Positions 1 through 8,483 of a stretch of 64,000 nt of DNA are shown in pieces. Origin of the DNA: an uncultured Clostridia bacterium (lineage in GTDB: Bacteria; Bacillota; Clostridia; Christensenellales; Borkfalkiaceae); assembly GCA_944327625.1 (NCBI GenBank), contig CALVHL010000001.1:62001-126000 (forward strand), written 5' to 3'. The notes below the pieces were generated by a model that was not told the DNA's origin, did not search any database, and worked only from the letters and a program-made list of their open reading frames with translations. Position numbers and translations under genes: made by a program. Position 1 is the first letter of the stretch, and the number at the start of each line of letters is the position of its first letter.

Positions 1-449
1 TCTATCGAATAGTCCATATCCCTGAGTTTTGCGGCATACAGCGCGAAAAGTCCTTCGCCGAGCCCGGCGTTATAGCTGTCGAATATGAGCATTTTCCTGT
101 CGGGATAGGTCTTTGCAAGTTCCTCTGCGGCGAATTTTGCCTGCGAATATGTGCCGCTTATCGTCGAGGAGAGCGATACGAACAGCACGTCTCTGCCCGC
201 CTCGAAGCAGGGGGTGACGGCGTCTATTATCTTGCCCGCATTGACGAGTGTTGTCTTGGTGTTCTTGTCCTCGCGCATTGCGTCGTAGAACTTCTTTGCT
301 ATCTCCTCAGAGTCTGCGCCCTTGACGTAAGACTCCATCTCCGTGCCGTCAATGTTGACCGAATAGGAGACGACGCCTATATCGTAGGTCTCAATCATCT
401 CGTCGGTGAGGTTTGCGGCAGAGTCTGCAATAATGTCAAAACTTCTCAT
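1..449 (-). CDS. DegV family fatty-acid-binding protein (3' end outside window)
   Basis: The frame is open from an ATG at 447-449 to the left edge, so only the N-terminal ~149 residues are present. It begins MRSFDIIADSAANLT, the DegV opening (a strand followed by a D-S-A/T-A-N-L turn). It continues with the family segments VSYSVNIDGTE, LFVSLSSTISGTYSQA and an IFDSYNAGLGEG stretch. DegV (FakB-type) proteins bind a fatty acid and, where FakA is present, hand it to that kinase. A purine-rich site (AGGGTGA) lies just upstream. A second, divergent DegV paralogue lies at 1399. Family assignment is firm; the ligand cannot be judged from half a protein. Confidence 0.9.
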   Translation of the reverse strand, partial: MRSFDIIADSAANLTDEMIETYDIGVVSYSVNIDGTEMESYVKGADSEEIAKKFYDAMREDKNTKTTLVNAGKIIDAVTPCFEAGRDVLFVSLSSTISGTYSQAKFAAEELAKTYPDRKMLIFDSYNAGLGEGLFALYAAKLRDMDYSI

Positions 450-532
450 AAATCACCCTATAAAAATGAACGCGCGATAAAGCCCGCGCGCGGCTGCCGC
501 AATCTTGCGGCGTGTGTCTTTATCTGCATTTT

Positions 533-561
533 AGTATAATGCTAATTTGCTTTAATTACAA
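533..561 (-). promoter_or_regulatory. Promoter of the partial degV gene
   Basis: On the minus strand, -35 TTGTAA (556-561) and -10 TATACT (533-538) are separated by 17 bp. The implied 5' UTR of about 75 nt holds two GC-rich hairpins: GCCGCAA/TTGCGGC near 497-512, and the CGCGCG repeats at 470-492. Together with the elements upstream of the 734 gene this accounts for most of the 284-bp gap at 450-733. Confidence 0.6.
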
Positions 562-621
562 CAGACGGCGGCGTTTAATCGCTCTCTTTGTTGTAAAAAA
601 TGCTAAACGGATTGAGAAAAC

Positions 622-663
622 AACTCTACCGCGCGAAAAATCGGCTCTACTGTCGGTAGAGTT
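622..663. repeat. Inverted repeat upstream of the membrane XRE gene
   Basis: AACTCTACCG (622-631) and its exact complement CGGTAGAGTT (654-663) flank a 22-nt centre that holds a third CTCTAC copy. No T-run follows on either strand, so it does not look like a terminator. It lies just upstream of the 734 promoter and could be an operator; no binding protein is known. Confidence 0.5.
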
Positions 664-698
664 CATCAAAAAACAATAAAAAATCCCTCTGTTTTGCA

Positions 699-727
699 TT
701 GATTTTGCTTACAGTATATGGTATACT
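699..727 (+). promoter_or_regulatory. Promoter of the membrane XRE gene, predicted leaderless
   Basis: -35 TTGATT (699-704), 17-bp spacer, -10 TATACT (722-727). The -10 ends 6 nt before the ATG at 734, so transcription should begin at or next to the start codon. No Shine-Dalgarno sequence is present. Confidence 0.65.
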
Positions 728-733
728 TTAATT

Positions 734-1345
734 ATGAAGGACATCAAAGAGATAATTGCCGAAAACCTCATAAGGCTGAGGCAACAGGCGGGGCTGACGC
801 AGTTACAGCTCGCCGAAATGCTCAACTATTCGGACAAAGCCGTCTCGAAGTGGGAACGGGGGGAGTCGGTTCCCGACCTCCGCGTGCTCATTCAGCTTGC
901 CGACATATACCACATAACGCTTGACGACATTGTCAGGGAACAGACCGAAAAGGTCGTAAAGCCCCGTCTCAACCTCTTTAAGCGCCATTTTCTCGTGACG
1001 CTGCTGTCGATAGGGCTCGTATGGGTGATTGCGACGGGCGCGTTCATGATCGTTTTTTACACGTCTGCAAGTAAGTATGCCTATCTTGCCTACGTCGTCG
1101 CGCCGTTTGTCTCGGCAATAGTTCTTACGGTATTTTCCGCGCTCTGGTACAGCAGGATAGTATTGACGATTGCGGCTTCGGCGATTGTCTGGTCAATAAC
1201 GCTGATAGTCTACGTCTTTGTCACAATCTTCTGCGGAAGCGTCACACTCTGGCCGTTCTACATAGTTGCGGGCGGCGTGCAGATCATGATAATCGTGTGG
1301 TTCATTCTGCGCAAAATACAGAAGCCCACGCTCAAGAAAAAATGA
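734..1345 (+). CDS. XRE-family regulator with four-helix membrane domain
   Basis: The 203-residue protein starts with a canonical HTH_3 domain (about residues 8-62; TQLQLAEMLNYSDKAVSKWERG holds the recognition helix). A short basic linker leads to four hydrophobic segments (roughly 85-107, 113-133, 138-163, 168-190). Such XRE-plus-membrane proteins are common in Firmicutes, and membrane tethering may link DNA binding to an envelope signal (inference). The start is fixed by the methionine preceding the HTH; there is no ribosome-binding site and the promoter predicts a leaderless transcript. It lies between two divergent degV genes, but no target is apparent from the sequence alone. Confidence 0.88.
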   Translation: MKDIKEIIAENLIRLRQQAGLTQLQLAEMLNYSDKAVSKWERGESVPDLRVLIQLADIYHITLDDIVREQTEKVVKPRLNLFKRHFLVTLLSIGLVWVIATGAFMIVFYTSASKYAYLAYVVAPFVSAIVLTVFSALWYSRIVLTIAASAIVWSITLIVYVFVTIFCGSVTLWPFYIVAGGVQIMIIVWFILRKIQKPTLKKK

Positions 1346-1398
1346 TAATTCGGCGGCATATATGCCCCGACGAATACATATCAGTGAGGTAAATTAAA

Positions 1399-2262
1399 AT
1401 GTATCAGTTATTCTGTGACTCCAACTGTGAGCTGTGGTATACGCAGGTCAGGGAACTCGGCCTCAACGTCATACGTATGCCCTATACGCTGGCAGGCGAA
1501 GAATATTTTTACGATATGGGCGAAAAGACCGATCTCAAAGCGTTCTTCGATGCGATGAAGGGCGGCGAAGTGCCCAAGACCAGCGCGCTCAACGAAGCTA
1601 TCTACATTGACTATTTCGAGCCCGTGCTCAAACGCGGCGAGGACATTCTCTACGTCAGCTTTTCGCACAAGATGAGCAAGACCTTCGACGCCATGGACAG
1701 GGCGATCGCCACGCTCAAAGAGCAGTACCCCGAAAGGCAGATTCGCTGCGTGGATACTCTTTCTATCTCCATGGGCTGCGGCTTCGTCGTCTACTATGCG
1801 GCTCTCAAATATAAAGAGGGCGCGACCATGGACGAGCTTGAAGCTTACGTAAAGGAGCTCGCCGAGCATACCGCAACTTATTTCGCCGTGGACGACCTCA
1901 CCTATCTTTACAGGGGCGGCAGGGTGTCGGGCGTTTCCAAAGTCGTCGGCAACCTGCTCAACATAAAGCCCGTCCTGCATTTCGACGAGGAGGGCAGAAT
2001 AATCAATATTGCCAAGGAAAAGGGCTTCCGCCGCGCGCTTTCCTCTATGATAGGCTATATGAAGACCAACGGCGAGGACGTCGACAAGTATAAGATCGTA
2101 GTCATTCACGCCGACTGCAAGGAGCAGGCAGAAAAATTCGTCGAAAATATCAAGGCGGAATATCCCGCCGCCGATGTCGTTACACAGCTCGTCGGCCCCG
2201 TAATCGGCGCACATTGCGGCCCCGGCACGGTCGGACTTATCTTCCACTGCAAGAACAAGTAA
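1399..2262 (+). CDS. DegV family fatty-acid-binding protein
   Basis: The 287-residue protein is full length for the family (about 280). It carries the DegV signature segments: the KTSALNEAIY loop, ILYVSFSHKMSKT, the YRGGRVSG turn and the C-terminal GPVIGAHCGPGTVG motif that closes over the lipid head group. DegV/FakB proteins bind one fatty acid in the cytoplasm and present it to the kinase FakA for phosphorylation and phospholipid synthesis; fakA is not in the window. A GAGGT site precedes the ATG. It is downstream of the membrane XRE gene by 53 nt, and a strong terminator follows. Specificity (saturated versus unsaturated chain) cannot be read. Confidence 0.93.
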   Translation: MYQLFCDSNCELWYTQVRELGLNVIRMPYTLAGEEYFYDMGEKTDLKAFFDAMKGGEVPKTSALNEAIYIDYFEPVLKRGEDILYVSFSHKMSKTFDAMDRAIATLKEQYPERQIRCVDTLSISMGCGFVVYYAALKYKEGATMDELEAYVKELAEHTATYFAVDDLTYLYRGGRVSGVSKVVGNLLNIKPVLHFDEEGRIINIAKEKGFRRALSSMIGYMKTNGEDVDKYKIVVIHADCKEQAEKFVENIKAEYPAADVVTQLVGPVIGAHCGPGTVGLIFHCKNK

Positions 2263-2282
2263 TTCTCATATCGCAAAGCGCA

Positions 2283-2316
2283 TTACCTCTGCCGTAGGCA
2301 GGGGTAAAATTTTTTT
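2283..2316 (+). terminator. Rho-independent terminator of degV
   Basis: An 11-bp stem (2283-2293 with 2297-2307) with a 3-nt loop GTA is followed by a seven-T run at 2310-2316. It sits 20 nt after the degV stop. Confidence 0.85.
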
Positions 2317-2332
2317 GTGCGCCCCTGTCTTG

Positions 2333-2360
2333 TTGACATAGCCGAAAATATTGGTATAAT
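2333..2360 (+). promoter_or_regulatory. Promoter of thrE, decides the start codon
   Basis: Perfect -35 TTGACA (2333-2338) and perfect -10 TATAAT (2355-2360), 16 bp apart. Transcription should start near 2367-2369, downstream of the first in-frame ATG (2363) and at the second (2369). The mRNA would therefore be leaderless with translation from 2369. Confidence 0.75.
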
Positions 2361-2368
2361 AAATGCGT

Positions 2369-3739
2369 ATGAAAAAAGACGCGTGTGCCGAATGTGCAAA
2401 TACTTCCTGTCCCGAGCGGCAGGAGGCCGTAAAGTTCGATAAGGTTTTAGAGCTCGCCCTTGAAGTGGGGGTGGGCTTATTGTCGAGCGGCGGCTCGGTT
2501 TCGAGGGTGGAGACGGCGGTAGACAGAATCTGCTCGTCCTTCGGCGCATACGAAGTCAACGTCGCGGCGTTCCCGTCGATGATACTCGCCTCGGTGAGGA
2601 CGACGGACGGCAGGGAACATTCCTATCTCAAACGTGTCTATTCGTCGATGAACAACCTCTCGCTGCTCGAAAAGTATAACCAGCTCTCGCGCGACATCTG
2701 CGCGGGCAAGGTGGGTGTAGACGACGGACTTCGGCTATCGTTTGAAATTTCCCACAACAAGCCGCGCGACAAGCGCCTGACCGTGCTCGGCGCTGGGCTG
2801 GTTGCGGCGACTTATGCGGTATTCTTCGGCGGCACGGTTGCCGACTGTCTGCCCGCGTTCATCGTCGCCTTTATAATGGCGGCGCTCAACGAGGTGCTGT
2901 CTTCGCGCTCGCTGAACGCCTACGCCACCATGTTCATGCTCTCGTTTATCGGCGGTATGCTCAGCATTGCGCTCTGCAAGCTGTTCGTCATCTGCGGGCT
3001 GCAATGTCACGGCTCAATGGTCATAATCGGCACGATAATGATACTAATTCCCGGGCTGCTCATAACAAACGCCGTGCGCGACCTGTTCACGGGTGATCTG
3101 ATGAGCGGCTCGCTCCAGATACTCAACGGACTGTTGCTTACGCTCGTCATTGCCGCGGGCTACGGGCTCTCGATAGCGGTGCTTTCGGACATTGCCGACT
3201 TCGTTCCCATAACGCCCAGAGAGGGGTGGGAATACTATACATATCTGCTCGTGTCGGGTATGCTCGGCGCGGCTGCGGTCTGTATGTTCTTCAACCTCAA
3301 CCGCAAACGCCTGTGGTGGGCGCTGCTTGCAACTCTGCTTACGTTCTTCGTGTTCATCGGCGTGGTCGAGCTTCTCGGCAGCGAAATGGTATTCACGACT
3401 ATTTTCATCGCCACGCTGTTCGCGGCGATAACCTCCGAAATACTCGCCCGCGTCATCAAGACGCCCGCGACCGTCGTATTGGTCCCCGCGATAATCGCGC
3501 TCGTCCCCGGCAGTTCGCTCTATTACACTATGGAGGCGCTCGCCGCGCTCAATATGCCGCTCGCGCTCGAAAAGGGTTCGATCTGTCTTATGACTCTGCT
3601 CGGCATCGCCGTCGGAGTATGCGTAGCAACCATTCTGTTCACGCTCATCAACCCCGTAAAACTGCAACACTATAAGAAACTTCGCCTCAACCAGAAGCGC
3701 AAGGAAGAAAAATTCAATCAGCAAAATAAAGAAAGGTAG
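2369..3739 (+). CDS. thrE: ThrE-type threonine/serine exporter, single-chain
   Basis: Integral membrane protein of 456 residues that joins the two halves often encoded separately (YjjP-like and YjjB-like). The N-terminal soluble part has the family segment LLSSGGSVSRVETAVDRI and a VNVAAFPSMIL strand. About five membrane helices follow (from about residue 130), then a second block of about five helices starting near residue 290. ThrE exports threonine and serine by proton antiport in Corynebacterium; the substrate here is inferred. A cysteine-rich N-terminus (CAECANTSC) precedes the domain. The start at 2369 is preferred over 2363 because the promoter places transcription start there. gltX follows after 5 nt and is probably co-transcribed. 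Confidence 0.88.
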   Translation: MKKDACAECANTSCPERQEAVKFDKVLELALEVGVGLLSSGGSVSRVETAVDRICSSFGAYEVNVAAFPSMILASVRTTDGREHSYLKRVYSSMNNLSLLEKYNQLSRDICAGKVGVDDGLRLSFEISHNKPRDKRLTVLGAGLVAATYAVFFGGTVADCLPAFIVAFIMAALNEVLSSRSLNAYATMFMLSFIGGMLSIALCKLFVICGLQCHGSMVIIGTIMILIPGLLITNAVRDLFTGDLMSGSLQILNGLLLTLVIAAGYGLSIAVLSDIADFVPITPREGWEYYTYLLVSGMLGAAAVCMFFNLNRKRLWWALLATLLTFFVFIGVVELLGSEMVFTTIFIATLFAAITSEILARVIKTPATVVLVPAIIALVPGSSLYYTMEALAALNMPLALEKGSICLMTLLGIAVGVCVATILFTLINPVKLQHYKKLRLNQKRKEEKFNQQNKER

Positions 3740-3744
3740 AGATT

Positions 3745-5385
3745 ATGGATACTGTTAAACTTGCCAACGCACTCATTCCCGAGGAGTTCCCTCCCTTGGA
3801 AGAATACGAAAAGAGATACCCCGAAAGACAGCTTGCAAAGGGCGCGGAGGTCACCAGGCTTGCCCCGTCGCCTACGGGCTTTATTCACCTCGGCAACCTG
3901 TACAGCGCGCTTGCCGACGAGCGAATTGCCCACACCACGGGCGGCATTTTCTATCTGAGAATAGAGGATACCGACCTCAAAAGAAAGGTCGACGGCGCGG
4001 TAGAGTCGGTCATCCGCTCGCTTAAATATTTCGGGCTCAACTTCGATGAGGGTGCGGAGATAGACTCGCCCCTCAACAATTACGGCCCATATTATCAGCG
4101 ACAGCGCGCGGAAATTTACAGGGCTTACGTCAAGGACCTCATAATAAGGGGGCTTGCATATCCCTGCTTCTGCACGGAGGACGAACTCAACGAAGTCAGG
4201 GCAAAGCAGACCGAAAACAAGGAAATTACGGGCTATTACGGCAAGTATGCGAAGTGCCGCAACCTCTCGGAGGAGGAGATCTATTCCAACCTCGCCGCAG
4301 GCAAACCCTTCGTAATAAGGTTGAAGTCGCAGGGCGACACCTCCAACAAGATAACCTTCCGCGACAGAATCAAGGGCGAAATAACCGTCACCGAAAACGA
4401 TCAGGACGTGGTAATTTTAAAATCGGACGGCATACCCACCTATCACTTCGCCCACGCCATAGACGACCATTTCATGCGCACCACGCTCGTCATAAGGGGC
4501 GAGGAGTGGCTGTCCAGCCTGCCCATTCATCTCGAACTTTTCAAAGTGCTCGGCTTTAAACTGCCCGCTTACGGTCATACCTGCTCGCTGATGAAGGTGG
4601 ACAACGGCGTAAAGCGCAAGCTCTCCAAGAGAAAGGATCCCGAGCTCTCGCTCGACTATTACCGTCAGGCGGGATATTATCCCAGGGCGGTCGTCAAATA
4701 TCTCATGACCATACTCAATTCCAACTTCGAGGAATGGGAGAGGAAGAACCCCTCCGCCGACATCTCGGCGTTTAAGTTCACCATCGAAAAGATGGGCAGG
4801 AGCGGCGCGCTCTTTGATCTCGACAAACTCAACGACGTTTCGAGGAACGAGCTTGCGACGCTGACCGCCGAGCAGACCTACGATTTCCTCAAAGGCTGGG
4901 TTGACGAGTTCGGCACGGACGCCGACAGGGCGCACTTCGAGGACAGAGAGACGCTCATAAAGATACTCAACCTCATCTGCGGAATAGGCGGCAAGAAGCG
5001 CCGCAAGGACATCGTCCGCGCCGAGACGGGCGTGAGAATGCTCGACTATTTCTTCGACGATACCTTCGCGCCCGAATACGGCTACCGCTTCGACGCGCAG
5101 ACCGTCAATTCGGTGCTCGGCATGTTTGCCGAAGAATACGATCCCGCCGACGACAATTCCGCGTGGTTTGCCAAGGTCAAGAAGGTCGCCGCTGCCAACG
5201 GTTTCGCCGCCGAGATGAGCGAATACAAGGCAAACCCCGATAATTTCAGAGGAAGCGTGTCGGACGTTGCCGAAATACTGCGCATAGCCGTCACGGGTAT
5301 GTCGAATTCGCCCGATCTCTGCACCATAATGGGTATTCTCGGCAGAGAGCGCTCGGTCGCAAGATTGCTCGCCGCCCGCGTTTAA
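3745..5385 (+). CDS. gltX: Glutamate--tRNA ligase
   Basis: Class I aminoacyl-tRNA synthetase of 546 residues that charges tRNA-Glu in the cytoplasm. RLAPSPTGFIHLGN (about 38-51) is the HIGH-type signature, LRIEDTD (71-77) contacts substrate, and KLSKRKD (292-298) is the KMSKS-type loop. A CFC...C cysteine set (141-171) could bind zinc. About 35 residues precede the catalytic fold, longer than in typical GluRS. The C-terminal half is the helical anticodon-binding region. It lies 5 nt after thrE and shares its promoter. A separate glnS at 28190 implies direct glutaminylation, so this enzyme need not be non-discriminating. Confidence 0.93.
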   Translation: MDTVKLANALIPEEFPPLEEYEKRYPERQLAKGAEVTRLAPSPTGFIHLGNLYSALADERIAHTTGGIFYLRIEDTDLKRKVDGAVESVIRSLKYFGLNFDEGAEIDSPLNNYGPYYQRQRAEIYRAYVKDLIIRGLAYPCFCTEDELNEVRAKQTENKEITGYYGKYAKCRNLSEEEIYSNLAAGKPFVIRLKSQGDTSNKITFRDRIKGEITVTENDQDVVILKSDGIPTYHFAHAIDDHFMRTTLVIRGEEWLSSLPIHLELFKVLGFKLPAYGHTCSLMKVDNGVKRKLSKRKDPELSLDYYRQAGYYPRAVVKYLMTILNSNFEEWERKNPSADISAFKFTIEKMGRSGALFDLDKLNDVSRNELATLTAEQTYDFLKGWVDEFGTDADRAHFEDRETLIKILNLICGIGGKKRRKDIVRAETGVRMLDYFFDDTFAPEYGYRFDAQTVNSVLGMFAEEYDPADDNSAWFAKVKKVAAANGFAAEMSEYKANPDNFRGSVSDVAEILRIAVTGMSNSPDLCTIMGILGRERSVARLLAARV

Positions 5386-5441
5386 ACAGGGCATATTATC
5401 GGCGCAATTTTGAAAATTAAGTGAATAATGCCCGTTTTGCG

Positions 5442-5480
5442 CCCGTTCCGTTGACTTTTCGACTGAACGGGTGATATTAT
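5442..5480 (+). promoter_or_regulatory. Promoter of the ABC fusion gene with inverted repeat over the -35
   Basis: -35 TTGACT (5451-5456), 18-bp spacer, -10 TATTAT (5475-5480). An inverted repeat CCCGTTC (5442-5448)/GAACGGG (5465-5471) brackets the -35 and most of the spacer, an operator-like arrangement. Confidence 0.6.
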
Positions 5481-5526
5481 GTAAATAAGTACGATTATCA
5501 ATAAAGTTAAGGCGGTAAATAAAGTC

Positions 5527-8382
5527 GTGTTACAGCTCAAAAAGATCAAAAAGGATTACATTGTCGCGGGCGAGGCGGTCCATGCGTTGAAGGGCGTGTC
5601 CATAAATTTCCGCAAGAGCGAGTTTGTCTCCATTCTCGGCCCTTCGGGTTGCGGAAAGACGACGCTTCTCAACATCATCGGCGGCCTCGATAAGTACACT
5701 TCGGGCGACCTCATAATCGAGGGCGTCAGTACGGGCAAGTTCACCGACAGAGATTGGGATACTTACCGCAATCATTCGATAGGCTTCATCTTCCAGAGCT
5801 ATCACCTCATTCCTCATCAGACGATTTTGCAAAATGTCGAACTCGCGCTGATGATCGCGGGCGTTTCCCGCAAGGAGCGCAGGAGGAGGGCTATCGAAGC
5901 GCTCGACAAAGTCGGGCTGAAAGACAAAATTCACAATCGCCCCAACCAGCTCTCAGGCGGTCAGGCGCAGAGGGTTGCGATAGCGAGGGCGCTCATCAAC
6001 GATCCCGAAATAGTGCTCGCCGACGAACCGACGGGCGCGCTCGACTCGGTGACGAGCGTGCAGATAATGGAGCTCCTCAAAGAGATCTCTAAGGACAGAC
6101 TTGTCATAATGGTCACGCACAACCCCGAGCTTGCCGAACAGTACTCGACGCGCATAATTAAGCTCAAAGACGGCGTAGTGCTCGGCGACAGTATGCCCTA
6201 TTCTGGCGAAACCCAGCCCAAGGAACAGCTCACAAAGAAGGAGCAGAAGGCGCTCAAAAAGCGCAAGGGCAGCAAGAAAAAGACCTCCATGTCGCTGTTT
6301 ATGGCAATGTCGCTCAGCCTCAAAAACCTGCTTTCCAAGGGCAGGCGCACGGCAATGGTGTCGGTTGCGGGCTCGATAGGCATAATCGGCGTGTCGATGG
6401 TGCTCTCCATATCGGCGGGCGTCAACTCGTATATAAATTCCATGCAGGACGATATGCTGTCGGGCAACCCCGTAGCCATAACTCAGACGGCGATAGACTA
6501 TACCTCGCTAATGAGCCTCAATGCGGCAAGCCAGCCCTCGGTCGACATATCCAAGCTCGACGACAAGCTCTACGTCCAGTCGCTCATGGATACGCTCGGT
6601 TCGTTCTCGCAGGGGTTCAGCAAGACCAATACCATAACCGAAGCCTATCTCGCCTACCTCGACAAAATTCCCGACGAGCTCGTGCAGGTCATTCAGTACG
6701 GCTATGACTTCGACCTCGCCAACAATATCTATACCGATTTCGCCGTCGACGAGACGGGCGAGGACGTAGCTTCGCAGGTTACTTCCGTAACGGCGATAAG
6801 GGGAATGTACACCCAGATATTGAGGGAGCAGGAGGACTATAAGGACTTTGCAGGCACGGTCTCGACGGTCGCCACGTTCGAGGAAATTCCCGACAATTAC
6901 AACTATATTTTAAGCCAGTACGATATAGTCGCGGCGGAGACGGCGGACGGCGTCACTTACGATGCGTCCGAACTCACCGACGAGCAAATAAAGGCGATCT
7001 TCGACAGCGAAAGCAGTCTTATCATGGTCGTTTCCGAAAACGAAGTTACCGACCTCGTAATGGGGCAGTTCGGCTATCTCACCGAAAAAGAATTCCTCAA
7101 TTACGCCTACAAGGCGGTCGACAGCGATTTCTATGACGAGGAAGTCGGGCTCGTGGGTAGCGGGCTGGACGGCGACGGCGGCCTCGACATGACCAAGTTC
7201 ATCGGCGAAAATTCCAAGAAATTCACGTGGTATCCCAACGACCAGATCTTTGCAAAAATGCCTACGGGCGGATATGTGTACAGACCGTACCTTTCCGACA
7301 ACTTCTATAAAATTCCCGTGGCCGACGATACGGGCGAAGTCATCGACTATATAAATTACCCCATATCGGGCGAGATTGACGAACAGTCGGGGCTGGAACT
7401 CAGCGTCAGGATAATACTCGAAAAGAAGCCCGAAATCTCTTACGGCTGTCTGGAAAGCGGCTTCTATTATACCAACGCGCTCACCGAATATGTCCGCGCC
7501 GACAGCCTTGAAAGCCAGATAGTAAAGGACATCGAGGCTTCGGACGAGGGCTGCCTTAGTGCGCTTCCCTATTCGTTCTACTACACGACTTACGAGAAGA
7601 ACGACGAGGGGGAGATCGTCAAGAAGGAGATGACGGGCAGTTCGGCGATATACGATTCGGGCTCGATAATGGATATGATTCTCGGCGGACTGAGCGGCAG
7701 CGGCACCGACCAGAGCGAAATGCTCAAAGTCACCGCGGAAATGCTCGGCGGCGGGGATATGCCGTCGTCCATACAGATTTACCCCACCGATTTCGACAGC
7801 AAGACGCTCATAACAAATTATCTTGACGAGTGGAACGACCTCTGCGATTCGGGCGGAAGCTATACCTATACGGACGCGGACGGCGTCGAACAGACGATAG
7901 AGCTGACCGTCAAGGATACCATAACCTATACCGATACCGTCGGGCTGATAATAAATATGGTAAATACGATGATTCAGATGATAACCATTGCTCTCATTGC
8001 GTTCACGGCTCTGTCGCTCGTCGTGTCGACGGTAATGATAGGCATAATAACCTACGTTTCGGTCGTCGAAAGGGTAAAGGAAATAGGTATATTGAGGGCG
8101 GTCGGCGCAAGGAAGAAGGACATCAAGCGCCTGTTCAATGCCGAAACATTCATAATAGGACTTATGGCGGGCTTCTTCGGCATACTCATAACCTACCTGC
8201 TTTCGTTCATAGTCAACGTCATCGTCGTCATCGTTTCGGGCTTCTGGGGCATTGCCGCGCTTCCTTGGTGGCAGGCGCTCGTAATGATAGGTTTGAGCAT
8301 TATTTTAACGCTTATTTCAGGTTTGATCCCCGCATCGGCTGCCGCTAAGAAAGATCCCGTCGTCGCGCTCAGAACCGAGTAG
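5527..8382 (+). CDS. MacB-like ABC transporter, ATPase fused to FtsX-type permease
   Basis: The 951-residue single chain has an LolD/MacB-type nucleotide-binding domain: Walker A GPSGCGKTT (38-46), signature LSGGQ (143-147), Walker B with DEPTGALD (167-174). A basic linker (about 228-265) leads to a first membrane helix (about 277-305). A large extracytoplasmic region of around 500 residues follows, then three C-terminal FtsX helices with VKEIGILRAVGARKKDI between the first two. MacB-type pumps export peptides or antibiotics, or couple to envelope processes, by mechanotransmission; the substrate here is unknown. Start is GTG, chosen because MLQLKKIKKDY matches the usual ATPase opening and AAGGCGG lies 11 nt upstream. 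Confidence 0.9.
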   Translation: MLQLKKIKKDYIVAGEAVHALKGVSINFRKSEFVSILGPSGCGKTTLLNIIGGLDKYTSGDLIIEGVSTGKFTDRDWDTYRNHSIGFIFQSYHLIPHQTILQNVELALMIAGVSRKERRRRAIEALDKVGLKDKIHNRPNQLSGGQAQRVAIARALINDPEIVLADEPTGALDSVTSVQIMELLKEISKDRLVIMVTHNPELAEQYSTRIIKLKDGVVLGDSMPYSGETQPKEQLTKKEQKALKKRKGSKKKTSMSLFMAMSLSLKNLLSKGRRTAMVSVAGSIGIIGVSMVLSISAGVNSYINSMQDDMLSGNPVAITQTAIDYTSLMSLNAASQPSVDISKLDDKLYVQSLMDTLGSFSQGFSKTNTITEAYLAYLDKIPDELVQVIQYGYDFDLANNIYTDFAVDETGEDVASQVTSVTAIRGMYTQILREQEDYKDFAGTVSTVATFEEIPDNYNYILSQYDIVAAETADGVTYDASELTDEQIKAIFDSESSLIMVVSENEVTDLVMGQFGYLTEKEFLNYAYKAVDSDFYDEEVGLVGSGLDGDGGLDMTKFIGENSKKFTWYPNDQIFAKMPTGGYVYRPYLSDNFYKIPVADDTGEVIDYINYPISGEIDEQSGLELSVRIILEKKPEISYGCLESGFYYTNALTEYVRADSLESQIVKDIEASDEGCLSALPYSFYYTTYEKNDEGEIVKKEMTGSSAIYDSGSIMDMILGGLSGSGTDQSEMLKVTAEMLGGGDMPSSIQIYPTDFDSKTLITNYLDEWNDLCDSGGSYTYTDADGVEQTIELTVKDTITYTDTVGLIINMVNTMIQMITIALIAFTALSLVVSTVMIGIITYVSVVERVKEIGILRAVGARKKDIKRLFNAETFIIGLMAGFFGILITYLLSFIVNVIVVIVSGFWGIAALPWWQALVMIGLSIILTLISGLIPASAAAKKDPVVALRTE

Positions 8383-8410
8383 TTATTTATCAAAAAGTGC
8401 CGTAAAACAT

Positions 8411-8439
8411 TTGACATAAATTTTGCAAAATGATAGAAT
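8411..8439 (+). promoter_or_regulatory. Promoter of the FMN-binding lipoprotein gene
   Basis: -35 TTGACA (8411-8416), 17-bp spacer, -10 TAGAAT (8434-8439). A 5' UTR of about 38 nt ends in AAGGAG, a strong Shine-Dalgarno site. Confidence 0.75.
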
Positions 8440-8483
8440 TACAGACGATTAAAAAAGATTTTTTTTAAGGAGTTATTTCTATT

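Noticed and set aside
718..924. A 68-codon frame starting within the promoter of the XRE gene
   Set aside because: Out of frame with the HTH gene; the HTH frame is clearly coding.
1408..2247. A 279-codon open frame on the minus strand
   Set aside because: Antisense to the complete degV gene, no start signals.
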